A stretch of 64,000 nucleotides of DNA from Actinoplanes octamycinicus. GTDB lineage: Bacteria > Actinomycetota > Actinomycetes > Mycobacteriales > Micromonosporaceae. The translations under genes and the position numbers were made by a program. Of this stretch, positions 8,784 to 17,202 are shown piece after piece; positions within the stretch are counted from its first letter, which is position 1, and every line of letters starts with the position of its first letter. The notes under the pieces are model-generated. The model saw only the letters and a program-made list of their open reading frames with translations. It ran no database searches and was not told the origin of the DNA. The stretch covers positions 8,475,501-8,539,500 of the forward strand of contig NZ_JACHNB010000001.1 in NCBI RefSeq assembly GCF_014205225.1. The letters are read 5' to 3'.

Positions 8784-10685
8784 ATGTGCGGTCTGAGCGC
8801 ATACTTCAGCAGCCGGTCCGATGCCGGGCCGCTGGATGAGGCGGGCGCGGCTGCCTTCGCCGCCGCACTGGAGACGATGCGGCACCGGGGGCCGGACGAC
8901 ACCCGGGTCGTGCACGGCAACGGTTACGCGCTCGGGTTCAACCGGCTGGCGATCATCGACCGGGAGCAGTCGGTGCAGCCGCTGCACTACGCGGACCGGT
9001 GGTCGGTGGTCTTCAACGGGGAGATCTACAACTACCAGGAGCTGCGGGCCGAGCTGATCCGGGAGCACGGCGCCACCTTCGCCACGCAGGGCGACAGCGA
9101 GGTGCTCGCGGCCGCCTTCCACTACTGGGGTGAGGCGGCGCTGCCCCGGCTGCGCGGCATGTTCGCCTTCGTGGCCTACGACCACCGGACCGGGACGGTG
9201 CACGCGGCCCGGGACGCGTTCGGGATCAAGCCGCTCTACCTGCTGGAGACCGCCGACGGCCTGTGGCTGGCCAGCGAGCGCAAGGCCCTCGACCCGTTCG
9301 CGGCGCCGGCCGGCGCGGCCCTGCACACCGACGCGATCGGGCACTACCTGACCTTCCAGTACGTGCCGGACCCGATCACCCTGCACCGGCACATCCGGCG
9401 GCTGCCGCCCGGGCACCGGCTGGTCTGGACGCCCGGCGGCGGGGTCCGCGAGCACCGCTGGTTCCGGCCGTCGCTGCGGCCGTTGCGCCTGCAGCCCGAG
9501 GTCGCCCACCAGGCGATCCAGGACGCGCTGCGGGCCAGCGTCCGCAAGCACCTGCGGGCCGACGTGCCGGTCGGCACGTTCCTGTCCTCCGGCGTCGACT
9601 CGTCCGCGGTGGCCGCGCTGGCCGCCGAGGCGCAGCCGGGCATCCACGCCTTCACCGCCGGGTTCGCCGCCGACGGCTACTCGGAGATCGACGTCGCCCA
9701 GGACACCGCCCGCCAGTTGGGCATCCCGCTGACCCCGACGGTGGTCACCGACGAGCAGGTCCTCGCCGAGCTGCCGCGGATCGTGCAGCTGCTCGACGAC
9801 CCGGTGGCCGACCCGTCGCTGATCCCGCTCTACTTCCTGGCCCGCACCGCCTCGCGGTACGTCACCGTGGTGCTCTCCGGCGAGGGCGCCGACGAGCTGT
9901 TCGGCGGCTACACGATCTACCGCGAGCCGCTTTCCCTGTCCACCGTCGACAAGCTGCCGCCGAGCGTCAAACGCGGCCTCCACCACCTGGCCCACGTCCT
10001 GCCCGAGGGGGTGCGCGGCCGGTCCTTCCTGGAGCGCGGCACCACCCCGATCGAGCAGCGTTACTACGGCAACGCCCGGATCTTCGACCCGGACGAGAAG
10101 GCCCGGCTCATGCGCTTCACCGCCGAGCCGCACACGGCGATCACCGCGCAGCTGTACGCCGAGACCGCCGACGTCGACGAGGTGGCCTCCATGCAGTACG
10201 TGGACCTGCACACCTGGCTGCCCGGCGACATCCTGGTCAAGGCCGACCGGATGAGCATGGCGCACAGCCTGGAGCTGCGCGTCCCGTTCCTGGACCAGCA
10301 GGTCTACGCGGCCGCCGCCGGCCTGGCCACCGAGCTCAAGCTGCCGCACGGCTCGCGCAGCACCAAGGCGGCCCTGCGCGAGGCGATGCGCGGCATCGTC
10401 CCGGAGTCCGTGCGGGACCGCACCAAGCTGGGCTTCCCCACCCCCACCCGGCTGTGGCTGCGCGGCCAGATCGGCGACTGGGTGGACCACCTGCTGGCCA
10501 CCTCGCAGACCGGTCACCTGCTCGACCTGGACTATGCCCGGGGCCTGCTGGCCGAGCACCGGGCCGGGACCGCCGACCGCTCCCGCAAGGTCTGGACGGT
10601 GGCGATGTTCTGCCTGTGGCACGCGATCAATGTGGAGCGCACCATCACGGTCGCGCAGCCGGCCCAGGTCCCCGTCGCCTTCTGA
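8784..10685 (+). CDS. asnB: Glutamine-hydrolysing asparagine synthetase
   Basis: A 633-residue class II asparagine synthetase that makes asparagine from aspartate, ATP and glutamine. The N-terminal Ntn-amidotransferase domain begins MCGL, so Cys2 is the glutaminase nucleophile after removal of Met, and NGEIYNYQELR is the usual glutaminase motif. The C-terminal synthetase domain has the PP-loop FLSSGVDSSAVAAL near residue 270, and GEGADELFGGY. Length matches the actinobacterial AsnB type. ATG 8784 has GAGG upstream. The 156-bp leader contains a TTGTGAA/TTCACAA inverted pair about 60 bp apart of unknown meaning. A strong hairpin follows the stop, so the gene is probably monocistronic. Confidence 0.93.
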   Translation: MCGLSAYFSSRSDAGPLDEAGAAAFAAALETMRHRGPDDTRVVHGNGYALGFNRLAIIDREQSVQPLHYADRWSVVFNGEIYNYQELRAELIREHGATFATQGDSEVLAAAFHYWGEAALPRLRGMFAFVAYDHRTGTVHAARDAFGIKPLYLLETADGLWLASERKALDPFAAPAGAALHTDAIGHYLTFQYVPDPITLHRHIRRLPPGHRLVWTPGGGVREHRWFRPSLRPLRLQPEVAHQAIQDALRASVRKHLRADVPVGTFLSSGVDSSAVAALAAEAQPGIHAFTAGFAADGYSEIDVAQDTARQLGIPLTPTVVTDEQVLAELPRIVQLLDDPVADPSLIPLYFLARTASRYVTVVLSGEGADELFGGYTIYREPLSLSTVDKLPPSVKRGLHHLAHVLPEGVRGRSFLERGTTPIEQRYYGNARIFDPDEKARLMRFTAEPHTAITAQLYAETADVDEVASMQYVDLHTWLPGDILVKADRMSMAHSLELRVPFLDQQVYAAAAGLATELKLPHGSRSTKAALREAMRGIVPESVRDRTKLGFPTPTRLWLRGQIGDWVDHLLATSQTGHLLDLDYARGLLAEHRAGTADRSRKVWTVAMFCLWHAINVERTITVAQPAQVPVAF

Positions 10686-10697
10686 GGCCCACCGTCA

Positions 10698-10735
10698 CCT
10701 GGCGCCGTCCACCAACTCCCCCGGGCGGCGCCAGG
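10698..10735 (+). terminator. Hairpin terminator after asnB
   Basis: CCTGGCGCCG at 10698-10707 pairs perfectly with CGGCGCCAGG at 10726-10735 around an 18-base loop, 13 bp after the asnB stop. There is no U-tract, as is common for actinobacterial terminators. Confidence 0.6.
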
Positions 10736-10758
10736 GCCCAGCCCGCAGCGCCCATTGG

Positions 10759-10792
10759 TTGAGAAGAAGTCTTTGCATAGGTATCTTCTCAA
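10759..10792 (+). promoter_or_regulatory. Operator/promoter of the ArsR-MFS pair
   Basis: TTGAGAAGA (10759-10767) and TCTTCTCAA (10784-10792) form a perfect 9-bp inverted repeat with a 16-bp spacer, ending 2 bp before the regulator's ATG. Its position, overlapping the start, and its AT-richness against the surroundings suggest an autoregulatory site for the ArsR-like protein encoded immediately downstream. Confidence 0.6.
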
Positions 10793-10794
10793 CT

Positions 10795-11358
10795 ATGACG
10801 GACGAGAGAGAACCCCGGGTCCTCGACGTGGACGCGCTCAAGGCGCTCGCGCATACCCTGCGCCAGCAGATGCTGACCCGGCTGCAGCAGCGCGGACCGG
10901 CCACCTCCGCCGAGCTGGCCGCCGAGTTCGGGGCGGACCGCGGCGCGACCAGCTACCACCTGCGGCAGCTGGCCCGGTTCGGGTTCATCGAGGAGGACAC
11001 CGAGCGGTCCGCGGGGCGCCGCCGCTACTGGCGCTCGGTGCCGGCCGACCTGCGGCTGCCCCAGCAGTCCGACGACCCGGAGACCGCGGCCGCCGCCGCC
11101 GAGGTGGGCCGGCAGTGGTTCGAGCGGGGCATCCGGGAGCAGCGCGACTTCCTCGACAACCGGGACCGGCTCGGCGAGTTCGGCGCCGCCGCGCTGCACT
11201 CGTACGGCGGGTTGCGGCTCACCGCCGACGAGCTGCTCCAGTTCGGCGAGGCGTATGTCGCGTTCCTGAAGAGCTGGCAGCGCCCGCCCGGCCAGGAGAG
11301 CCCGGGCAGCCGGCACGTCACCGTGCTCTTCCACGCCTTCCCGGGGGCGGCGTCATGA
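10795..11358 (+). CDS. ArsR-type winged-helix regulator
   Basis: A 187-residue transcriptional regulator. The N-terminal winged HTH of the ArsR/HTH_20 kind (about 12-80) shows VDALKALAHTLRQQMLTRL and, as recognition region, ADRGATSYHLRQLARFGFIEE. A C-terminal helical domain of about 100 residues follows. No metal-binding cysteine cluster is present, so it is not a typical metal sensor. ATG 10795 follows the 9-bp inverted repeat directly. The gene overlaps the MFS gene by 4 nt (ATGA), so the two form one unit and the regulator most likely controls the exporter. Family resemblance is to actinobacterial ArsR-like regulators paired with MFS pumps. Confidence 0.87.
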   Translation: MTDEREPRVLDVDALKALAHTLRQQMLTRLQQRGPATSAELAAEFGADRGATSYHLRQLARFGFIEEDTERSAGRRRYWRSVPADLRLPQQSDDPETAAAAAEVGRQWFERGIREQRDFLDNRDRLGEFGAAALHSYGGLRLTADELLQFGEAYVAFLKSWQRPPGQESPGSRHVTVLFHAFPGAAS

Positions 11359-12587
11359 GCGGGCTGTGGCGCAACCGGGACTTCACCGCGCTGTGGACCG
11401 GCCAGGTGGTGGCCACCCTCGGCGCCACGATCACCGCCACCGCCATGCCGCTGCTGGTGCTGGCCACCACCGGCTCGGCCCGGGACGCGGGCCTGGTCGG
11501 CGCCGCCGGCACGCTGCCTTACCTGCTGGTCAACCTGCCGGCCGGGGCGCTGGTGGACCGGCTGCGGCGGCACCGGATCCTGCTGATCGGCCAGCTGGTC
11601 GCCGCCCTGACCATGGTCACGGTGCCGGTCGCGATCCGGTTCGGGTGGCTGAGCGTGGCCCAGTTGTGCGCGGTCATGTTCGTCCAGGGCGTCTGTTTCG
11701 TCTTCGTCAGCCTGGCCGAGCGTGCCGCGCTGCCCCGGGTGGTGCCGCCCGGGCAGCTGGCCACCGCGATCGCCCACAACGAGGCCCGGCAGCGCGGCGC
11801 GGGCCTGGCCGGGCGGCCGCTGGGCGGGGTGCTGTTCGCCGCCGGGCACGCCCTGCCGTTCCTGCTCGACGCGGTGTCCTACCTGGTCGCCGCGGTCGCG
11901 CTGCTGTTCGTGCGCCGCGACCTGGACAGCGGGACTCCGCCCGCCGAGCGGTCGCTGTGGCGCTCGGCCGCCGAGGGGCTGCGCTGGGTGTGGCGCCATC
12001 CGCTGGTCCGCGCCGCGATCCTGCTGGTCGCCGCGAGCAACCTGGTCTTCCAGGCGCTCGTCCTGGTGCTCGTGGTGCTCGCCCAGCGGCACGGCGCGAG
12101 CGCCTCCGAGATCGGCGTGATGCTCGGTGTCTACAGCGGTGGCGGGCTGCTCGGCGCGGTCGCCGCGGGCCGGCTGCACCGGCACTTCTCGCCCCGGATG
12201 GTGATCGTCGGGGTGAACTGGGTGTGGGTGGCGCTGCTGCCGCTCTTCCTGGTCGCCGGGCAGCCGTGGCTGCTGGGCCTGATCGGGGCGGCCACCTCGT
12301 TCGTCGGTCCGCTGTGGAACGTGGTGCTCGGCACCTACATGACCACGCTCGTGCCGAACGAGCTGCTCGGCCGGGTCGGCAGCGCCGGCATGACCCTGTC
12401 CTGGGGCGTGCTGCCGCTCGGGTCGCTGCTGGCCGGGTTCCTGCTCGACGGGATCGGGCCGGCCGGGGTGGTCGGGGTGCTGGCCGGCATCATGCTGGTC
12501 ACCGCGGTCGCGGCGACGGTCAGCCCGGCGGTGCGGGCGGCGCCGCCGCTGGCCGGCTCCCCGGCGCCGGACCGCGTCCGGGGATGA
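11355..12587 (+). CDS. MFS transporter (MFS_3/enterobactin-exporter type)
   Basis: A 410-residue major facilitator with about 12 transmembrane helices. It opens MSGLWRNRDFTALWTGQVVATLG, typical of the MFS_3/EntS-like exporter group, and has the loop motif LVDRLRRHRIL between helices 2 and 3. Such proteins are proton-driven exporters of drugs or siderophores; the substrate is not readable from sequence. ATG 11355 overlaps the regulator stop, so translation is coupled and expression presumably follows the ArsR operator upstream. It ends 10 bp before the convergent MerR gene, leaving almost no room for a terminator. Confidence 0.88.
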   Translation: MSGLWRNRDFTALWTGQVVATLGATITATAMPLLVLATTGSARDAGLVGAAGTLPYLLVNLPAGALVDRLRRHRILLIGQLVAALTMVTVPVAIRFGWLSVAQLCAVMFVQGVCFVFVSLAERAALPRVVPPGQLATAIAHNEARQRGAGLAGRPLGGVLFAAGHALPFLLDAVSYLVAAVALLFVRRDLDSGTPPAERSLWRSAAEGLRWVWRHPLVRAAILLVAASNLVFQALVLVLVVLAQRHGASASEIGVMLGVYSGGGLLGAVAAGRLHRHFSPRMVIVGVNWVWVALLPLFLVAGQPWLLGLIGAATSFVGPLWNVVLGTYMTTLVPNELLGRVGSAGMTLSWGVLPLGSLLAGFLLDGIGPAGVVGVLAGIMLVTAVAATVSPAVRAAPPLAGSPAPDRVRG

Positions 12588-12596
12588 GCGGCGGGC

Positions 12597-13145
12597 TCAG
12601 CCGGCCCGCCGACGAGCCCGGCGGGCCGCCAGCTCGTCCCCGGCGGCCGGCTCCGCCGGCGCCTCGTCGACCGGCTGCGGCGCGGCCGGCTCGGCCGGCA
12701 GGTGCGACAGCGAGCCCTGGATCTCCTTGAAGGCGCCGCCGATCGCGATGCCGAACACGCCCTGGCCGCCCTGCAGCAGGTCGACGACCTCCTCCGGGGA
12801 CCGGCACTCGTAGACCGTGGTGCCGTCCGAGATCAGCGTGATCCCGGCCAGGTCCTCGACGCCGTGCGAGCGCAGCGTGTCGATCGCGCGGCGGATGTTC
12901 TGCAGCGACACCCCGGCGTCCAGCAGGCGCTTGACCACCTTGAGGACCACCAGGTCCCGGAACGAGTAGAGGCGGGAGGTGCCGGAGCCGGAGGCATCCC
13001 GCACGCTCGGCACGACCAGCGTGGTCCGTGCCCAGTAGTCGAGCTGGCGGTAGCTGATGCCGACCGCCTGACAAGCCGTCACTCCGCGATAGCCGACCGA
13101 GCCGTCCTCGCCGACGAGTGGGCCCTCCAGAGGCTGCTCGTGCAC
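12597..13145 (-). CDS. MerR-family regulator (Rv1830-like)
   Basis: A 182-residue MerR-type regulator. The winged HTH (about 17-85) reads GVTACQAVGISYRQLDYWART then LYSFRDLVVLKVVKRLLDAGVSLQNI, the signature of the actinobacterial group around M. tuberculosis Rv1830. A short helical region and an Ala/Pro/Arg-rich tail follow. The GTG start at 13145 is preceded by a strong GGGGAGG ribosome-binding site. Position fits: in mycobacteria this gene follows the DUF151 gene at the end of the same cluster, and Rv1830 has been connected with cell-division control. Here a 230-bp gap separates it from DUF151, so it probably has its own promoter. Confidence 0.85.
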   Translation of the reverse strand: MHEQPLEGPLVGEDGSVGYRGVTACQAVGISYRQLDYWARTTLVVPSVRDASGSGTSRLYSFRDLVVLKVVKRLLDAGVSLQNIRRAIDTLRSHGVEDLAGITLISDGTTVYECRSPEEVVDLLQGGQGVFGIAIGGAFKEIQGSLSHLPAEPAAPQPVDEAPAEPAAGDELAARRARRRAG

Positions 13146-13343
13146 GCGACTACCTCCCCGCTGCCCATGATCGATAGATCTGGGCGGTGCCGGTTCACCT
13201 GGACTTCACGAGCGTATATCTCAGTCACGGGCGAAACATGGAGGTAACCGCACGACACGCCGCGTTCGGACGAGCGACACGCCGACCCGCCGTTACTCTC
13301 CGGCGCGTCTCGCGTTTTCCGCCCACGCCGCGCCGGCAGACCC

Positions 13344-13380
13344 GCGCGTCGCTGGCTAACCCTGCGCGTCGCTGGCTAAC
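13344..13380. repeat. 20-bp tandem duplication at the DUF151 stop codon
   Basis: GCGCGTCGCTGGCTAAC occurs at 13344-13360 and again at 13364-13380. The second copy supplies the stop codon (CTA read on the minus strand) of the DUF151 gene, so a 20-bp slippage event has duplicated the end of that gene. Confidence 0.9.
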
Positions 13381-13840
13381 CCGCGAAGTCCTCCGGACGC
13401 ACCTGGTCGAGGAACTCGCGGAATTTCTCCACCTCGTCCTCCTGCTCGTCCGGGATCACGATGCCGGCCTCGGTCAGCACCTGATCGGCGCACCGGATCG
13501 GCGCACCCACCCGCAGCGCCAGCGCGATCGAGTCGCTCGGCCGGGCGGACACCCGCAGATTCTCCCCGATCAGCAGATCGGCGTAGAACACGTTGTCCTT
13601 CAGCTCGGTGATCTCCACGGCCTTCAACGGCTGCTGCAACGCCGCCAGGATGTCGCGCAGCAGGTCGTGGGTGAGCGGCCGGGCCGGTTTCACACCCTGC
13701 TGCTCGTAGGCGATCGCGGTCGCCTCCACCGCACCGATCCAGATCGGCAGGTACCGGTCACCGTCGACTTCCCGCAGCAACACGATCGGCTGGTTGCTGG
13801 GCAGCTCCACCCGGACCCCGACCACGCTCAGCTCGCGCAC
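13376..13840 (-). CDS. DUF151 bifunctional nuclease-domain protein (Rv1829-like)
   Basis: A 154-residue protein of the DUF151/bifunctional-nuclease family. Almost the whole length is the domain: MRELSVVGVRVELPSNQPIVLL, then LPIWIGAVEATAIA and RPSDSIALALRVGAPI, the family landmarks. A Thermotoga member was crystallised early and plant members have been reported with nuclease activity, but the role in actinobacteria is not settled. It is likely cytoplasmic. Orthologous position: Rv1829, between the two MerR genes. The ATG lies at 13840; the 125 bp upstream to ftsR contain an AT-enriched stretch that could hold a promoter. Confidence 0.87.
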   Translation of the reverse strand: MRELSVVGVRVELPSNQPIVLLREVDGDRYLPIWIGAVEATAIAYEQQGVKPARPLTHDLLRDILAALQQPLKAVEITELKDNVFYADLLIGENLRVSARPSDSIALALRVGAPIRCADQVLTEAGIVIPDEQEDEVEKFREFLDQVRPEDFAG

Positions 13841-13965
13841 CGCCCGCCTCCGTGTTCGTTGTTGTCGCCGCCCCCAGACGGCCGCCCCTTACCCTGCACG
13901 GTACACGCACGCCGAGCCGATCCGCCCCGCGCGGGACACCCCGCACAGGGTAGGCCCCACGCGGC

Positions 13966-14706
13966 TCAACGACCCAGTTCGCCGCGCAGCCCGGTGCGCA
14001 CCAGCGCCGCGTGCAGGCGCTGCGACAGTGCCTGCAGCTCACGGGCGGTGTCCGCGGCCCGGGCCCGGGCCGCCGGGTCCTGCTGGCGCACCAGCGGCGC
14101 CAGCAACTGCGCGAACAGGCCCACCTCGCGGTCGGCCGAATTCTTGAACGCCCGCAGGTGACGCACCTCCAGGCCGAACCTGGTGAGGCCGACCACGGCC
14201 TCCACGATGATCACCGCGTCGGCGTCGTACCAGCCCGGCGGGCGGGCCACGACCAGGCCGATCTTCTCCAGCTCGGCGAGCAGCTCGGCGTCCACCCCGG
14301 TCCGCTCGACCAGGTCGTCGGTCGGGATCCGGGCGTCGGCCGGGTCGGCGGCCCGCTGCGAGCCGACCGCCACCAGCGTCGGCCGCTGCGGGACCACCGG
14401 CTCCTGCTCCATCCGGTCCAGCTGCTCGCGGATCACCCGCAAGGGGAGGTACTGATCCCGCTGGGCGGTCAGCACGAAACGCAGCCGGGCCACGTCGTTC
14501 CACGAGTACTTGCGGTACCCGGAGGCGGTGCGTTGCGGGTCGACCAGACCCTCCGCCTCCAGGAACCGCAACTTCGAGATCGTGGTGTCGGGGAACTCGG
14601 TGCGCAGGTGGGCCAGCACCTCCCCGATGCTCATCAGCGCACCCTCACGCCCGGCCTGGGGGCCGGAAGCCCCCGGGTCGCGTGCGGCAGCCCCCGACGG
14701 GTTCAC
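13966..14706 (-). CDS. ftsR: MerR-type cell-division regulator FtsR
   Basis: A 246-residue regulator matching Rv1828/FtsR, whose corynebacterial ortholog activates ftsZ. The N-terminal winged HTH reads MSIGEVLAHLRTEFPDTTISKLRFLEAEGLV then SGYRKYSWNDVARLRFVLTAQRDQYLPL. A C-terminal domain (about 130-240) includes RHLRAFKNSADREVGL and may bind an effector or mediate dimerisation. The GTG at 14706 overlaps the garA stop (GTGA). A second candidate, ATG 14634, begins MSIGEV and has GAGGG about eight bases upstream; it may be the main start. The N-terminal 24 residues are Gly/Ala-rich and not conserved-looking. Co-transcription with garA is likely. Confidence 0.88.
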   Translation of the reverse strand: MNPSGAAARDPGASGPQAGREGALMSIGEVLAHLRTEFPDTTISKLRFLEAEGLVDPQRTASGYRKYSWNDVARLRFVLTAQRDQYLPLRVIREQLDRMEQEPVVPQRPTLVAVGSQRAADPADARIPTDDLVERTGVDAELLAELEKIGLVVARPPGWYDADAVIIVEAVVGLTRFGLEVRHLRAFKNSADREVGLFAQLLAPLVRQQDPAARARAADTARELQALSQRLHAALVRTGLRGELGR

Positions 14707-15155
14707 GCCCGGCCGCCCTCGCCCTCCGGCCGCGGGCCGGCGATGAACACCAGACGGAACTTGCCGATCTGGACCTCGTCGCCGTTGCTCAGCGTCGCCG
14801 CCTCGACCCGCTCACGGTTGACATAGGTCCCGTTCAGCGAGCCGACGTCGCGGACGGTGAAGACGCCCCCGTCGCGGTGGAACTCGGCGTGGCGACGGGA
14901 AACCGTCACGTCGTCGAGGAAGATGTCACTGTCCGGGTGCCGCCCGCTGGTCGTCACGTCGTGATCGAGCAGGAACCGGGCGCCCGCGTTCGGGCCGCGG
15001 CGGACCACGAGCAGGGCCATGCCGGGAGGCAGGGAGCCGGACATGCGGCTGGGCACCACGTCGGTCTCGGGACCCTCGAGCACCTCGTCAAGGGCGCCAA
15101 GGTTCAGCGTGGACGTGACGTCGAGCGGGGGGAACTCGTCGTCTGGGCGCGTCAT
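14703..15155 (-). CDS. garA: FHA-domain metabolic regulator GarA/OdhI
   Basis: A 150-residue GarA/OdhI ortholog. In mycobacteria and corynebacteria the unphosphorylated FHA protein inhibits 2-oxoglutarate decarboxylase and tunes glutamate enzymes, and PknB/PknG phosphorylation at an N-terminal threonine pair makes it fold on itself. The FHA domain (about 45-140) is nearly canonical: GRHPDSDIFLDDVTVSRRHAEF and VGSLNGTYVNRERV, with GDEVQIGKFRLVFI at the end. The N-terminal segment reads LDVTSTLNLG, so the phospho-acceptor region is present but differs from the mycobacterial ETTS; Thr14 and Thr16 are the candidates. The gene has its own promoter upstream and feeds into ftsR by a 4-nt overlap. 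Confidence 0.92.
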   Translation of the reverse strand: MTRPDDEFPPLDVTSTLNLGALDEVLEGPETDVVPSRMSGSLPPGMALLVVRRGPNAGARFLLDHDVTTSGRHPDSDIFLDDVTVSRRHAEFHRDGGVFTVRDVGSLNGTYVNRERVEAATLSNGDEVQIGKFRLVFIAGPRPEGEGGRA

Positions 15156-15244
15156 CGGACCACCTCACGGATCAGTTGGTCGTCGCCTCGACCGGCAAGG
15201 TCATGATGTTGCGACCTCGCCGAGGCCAAAAGGCCCGACGCACG

Positions 15245-15274
15245 ACTATGTTGGTTTGGGTAGGACGGTTTCAA
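15245..15274 (-). promoter_or_regulatory. Promoter of garA-ftsR
   Basis: Read on the minus strand, TTGAAA (complement of 15269-15274) and CATAGT (complement of 15245-15250) are separated by 18 bp in an AT-rich stretch 90 bp upstream of garA. The 204-bp gap between gcvH and garA has no other coding signal. Confidence 0.5.
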
Positions 15275-15359
15275 AGGAATAACAGTTCTACAGGTGCCCC
15301 GCGAGCCTAGTCAGCGCCAATATCGCGGGGCAACCGGACTCGCGGGTCGATGCTTCGGT

Positions 15360-15758
15360 CTAGCTCTCGGTCAGCGCCTGGTACGCCGCGGCGTCCAGCA
15401 GGCCCGCCACCGCCGCCGGATCGGCCGGGGCGATCTCCACCAGCCACCCGGCCGCGTAGGGCTCGGCGTTGATCAACTCGGGCTCGTCGCCCAGCGTGTC
15501 GTTGCGGGCCACCACCGTGCCGGCGATCGGCGCGTAGATCTCCGACACGCTCTTGGTCGACTCCACCTCGCCCATCGAGTCGCCGGCCGCCAGCTCCGTG
15601 CCCTCCTCGGGCAGCTGCACATAGACGATGTCACCGAGCGCGTCCTGCGCGAAGTGGGTGATCCCCACCCGCACGGGGCCACTGCCGTCACCGGCGACCC
15701 ACTCGTGCTCCGCGGTGTACCGCAGATCCTCAGGAATCAACACTTCCTCCGTAGTCAC
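15360..15758 (-). CDS. gcvH: Glycine cleavage system H protein
   Basis: A 132-residue lipoyl carrier protein of the glycine cleavage complex. It carries the aminomethyl intermediate between the P, T and L proteins. The lipoyl attachment site is Lys69 within GEVESTKSVSEIYAPIAG, and the N-terminal LRYTAEHEWV is typical. Length is normal for the family. The ATG overlaps the stop of the preceding DUF881 gene by 4 nt, so it is the last gene of a DUF881-sbp-DUF881-gcvH transcription unit. The other gcv genes are not in the window, as in mycobacteria, where gcvH also sits in this cluster rather than with gcvP and gcvT. Confidence 0.93.
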   Translation of the reverse strand: MTTEEVLIPEDLRYTAEHEWVAGDGSGPVRVGITHFAQDALGDIVYVQLPEEGTELAAGDSMGEVESTKSVSEIYAPIAGTVVARNDTLGDEPELINAEPYAAGWLVEIAPADPAAVAGLLDAAAYQALTES

Positions 15759-16852
15759 GAAACCGGACGTGCGTACTGCAGGGCAGTCGCCTTACGCACC
15801 GCGGTCACCTCGACCATGCTGCGCGAGTCCATGGTCACGCTACCGCCGCCGCTCTTCACCGACGCCACCACCCCGCCCGGGATCTGCAGCGCCGTGCTCA
15901 TCGTCCCGGGCGGACCGATCACGAGGAGCCGGAACGGGCCGGTCAGATGCTCACCGTCCGCGATGATGCCACCACCGGACGCGTCGATGAAATAGGTGGA
16001 GGCGACGATCCGTACCGAAGCTCCGGTCCCGCTGTTGATCTGCATCACCTCGCCGCCCGCCCCGCGCAGCTCCTGCACGGTGTTCAGCACGTCGGAGGCC
16101 TCCACCTTGGTGAGCGTGATCTCCAGGCCCGGCCCCCGCCCGGCGATCGTGCCGGCCAGCAGGCCCAGCTCCTGGCTGCGCTTGCCAGCCTCCTCCAGCG
16201 CCGTCTCCCGCCCGGCGACACCCGAGGTGAGCTGCTGTTTGCTGCGTTCCAGCGCCTCGATGTCGGTGTTCAGCCGGCTGTCCCGGGCCTCCAGGTCGCT
16301 CAGGATCCGGACCAGGTCCTCCTGCCGAGCGGTGGACAGGCCACTGTCCGCGTCGTTGCTGCGCAGCTGCACCACCAGGGTGAAGCCGAGCAGCGCGAGC
16401 AGCACCCAGATCAGCGTGCCGGCCGGCGCCGGACGCTTGAGACCCGGTTTCGCCTTCGCCGCCGCCGGTCCGCGATCAAGATCACTTTCCTCGTTAGCAG
16501 GCTCGGGCGTGTCGCGCGTCGACACATCGGGTGACGTGTCGGACATCTCCGGCTCACCCTGACGGGGGGCCGCCGCCACTTCCGGTTCGCTCTCCGCCTC
16601 AGCACTTTCCGGTACGCCGTCCGCCGCCCCCACGCGCCCGCGCTCGGGCTCGGGCTCGAGCAGCTCGGTCGGCTCCCCGTCGTACCCCGCAGTCCCGGCC
16701 ACCTCAGCCGCACCGGACCGCAAGTCGAACGTCGGCTCCTCCGCCGCGGCCGGCAGGCCGTAGGCGTCGTCAGCACTCGGCTTACGCCCCGCCGTAGGCA
16801 TGCCGAACTCCGGCGCCGCCTGCTCGCGCCCGCTCTCCTCGCGCTCGGTCAT
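15755..16852 (-). CDS. DUF881 membrane protein with long acidic N-terminus (Rv1825-like)
   Basis: A 365-residue DUF881 protein. The first about 140 residues are acidic, Pro/Glu-rich and probably disordered in the cytoplasm. A single transmembrane helix (TLIWVLLALLGFTLVVQL, about 145-165) is followed by a coiled-coil stretch and the DUF881 domain (about 215-360) outside the cell. DUF881 proteins are paired with Sbp in many Gram-positives and lie in division- or sporulation-related clusters; the molecular function is unknown. The start lies 17 bp after the sbp stop and the 3' end overlaps gcvH. The sequence ADGVPES within the disordered tail contains one copy of the dispersed CGTACCGRAR motif on the opposite strand. 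Confidence 0.87.
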   Translation of the reverse strand: MTEREESGREQAAPEFGMPTAGRKPSADDAYGLPAAAEEPTFDLRSGAAEVAGTAGYDGEPTELLEPEPERGRVGAADGVPESAEAESEPEVAAAPRQGEPEMSDTSPDVSTRDTPEPANEESDLDRGPAAAKAKPGLKRPAPAGTLIWVLLALLGFTLVVQLRSNDADSGLSTARQEDLVRILSDLEARDSRLNTDIEALERSKQQLTSGVAGRETALEEAGKRSQELGLLAGTIAGRGPGLEITLTKVEASDVLNTVQELRGAGGEVMQINSGTGASVRIVASTYFIDASGGGIIADGEHLTGPFRLLVIGPPGTMSTALQIPGGVVASVKSGGGSVTMDSRSMVEVTAVRKATALQYARPVS

Positions 16853-16869
16853 CGCGTCCCCACGTAGTC

Positions 16870-17202
16870 CTAGGCCCGGAACAGGTGCCGGCGGATCGCC
16901 GCGACGTTACCGAAGATCCGCACGCCGAGCACCACCACGACGCCGGTGGACAGCTGCCCGCCCACCCCGAGCTGGTCACCGACATACACGATCAGGCCGG
17001 AGACCAGCACGTTCGAGATGAACGAGACGACGAACTGCTTGTCGTCGAAGATGCCGTCCAGCTTGGCGCGCACCCCGCCGAACACCGCGTCTAGCGCCGC
17101 CACCACCGCGATCGGCAGGTACGGCACCAGCTCCGGCGGCACCGACGGGTGGAACACGATGCCCAGCAGAACACCGGCGAGCAGGGCGAGTACGGCGATC
17201 AT
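16870..17202 (-). CDS. sbp: Small basic protein Sbp (DUF1290)
   Basis: A 110-residue membrane protein of the DUF1290/Sbp family. Three hydrophobic segments (about 1-17, 27-42, and a pair around 60-95) surround the conserved loop FGGVRAKLDGIFDDKQFVVSFISNV, the family hallmark. In Bacillus the homologue sits beside division genes, and in mycobacteria it is Rv1824. It starts within the last 4 nt of the upstream DUF881 gene (ATGA) and so is translationally coupled. It presumably acts in the membrane with the two DUF881 proteins on either side; that partnership is inferred from invariant gene order, not from sequence. Confidence 0.9.
   Translation of the reverse strand: MIAVLALLAGVLLGIVFHPSVPPELVPYLPIAVVAALDAVFGGVRAKLDGIFDDKQFVVSFISNVLVSGLIVYVGDQLGVGGQLSTGVVVVLGVRIFGNVAAIRRHLFRA

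Noticed and set aside
5670..10622. 1650-codon open frame on the minus strand
   Set aside because: It is antisense to the NTPase/TPR and asnB genes, both with clear domains; long antisense frames are expected at this G+C content and its translation is low-complexity Arg/Gln/Gly.
10759..10792. Terminator for asnB
   Set aside because: The stronger G+C-rich hairpin at 10698-10735 follows asnB, and this AT-rich dyad overlaps the next gene's promoter and start, fitting an operator better.
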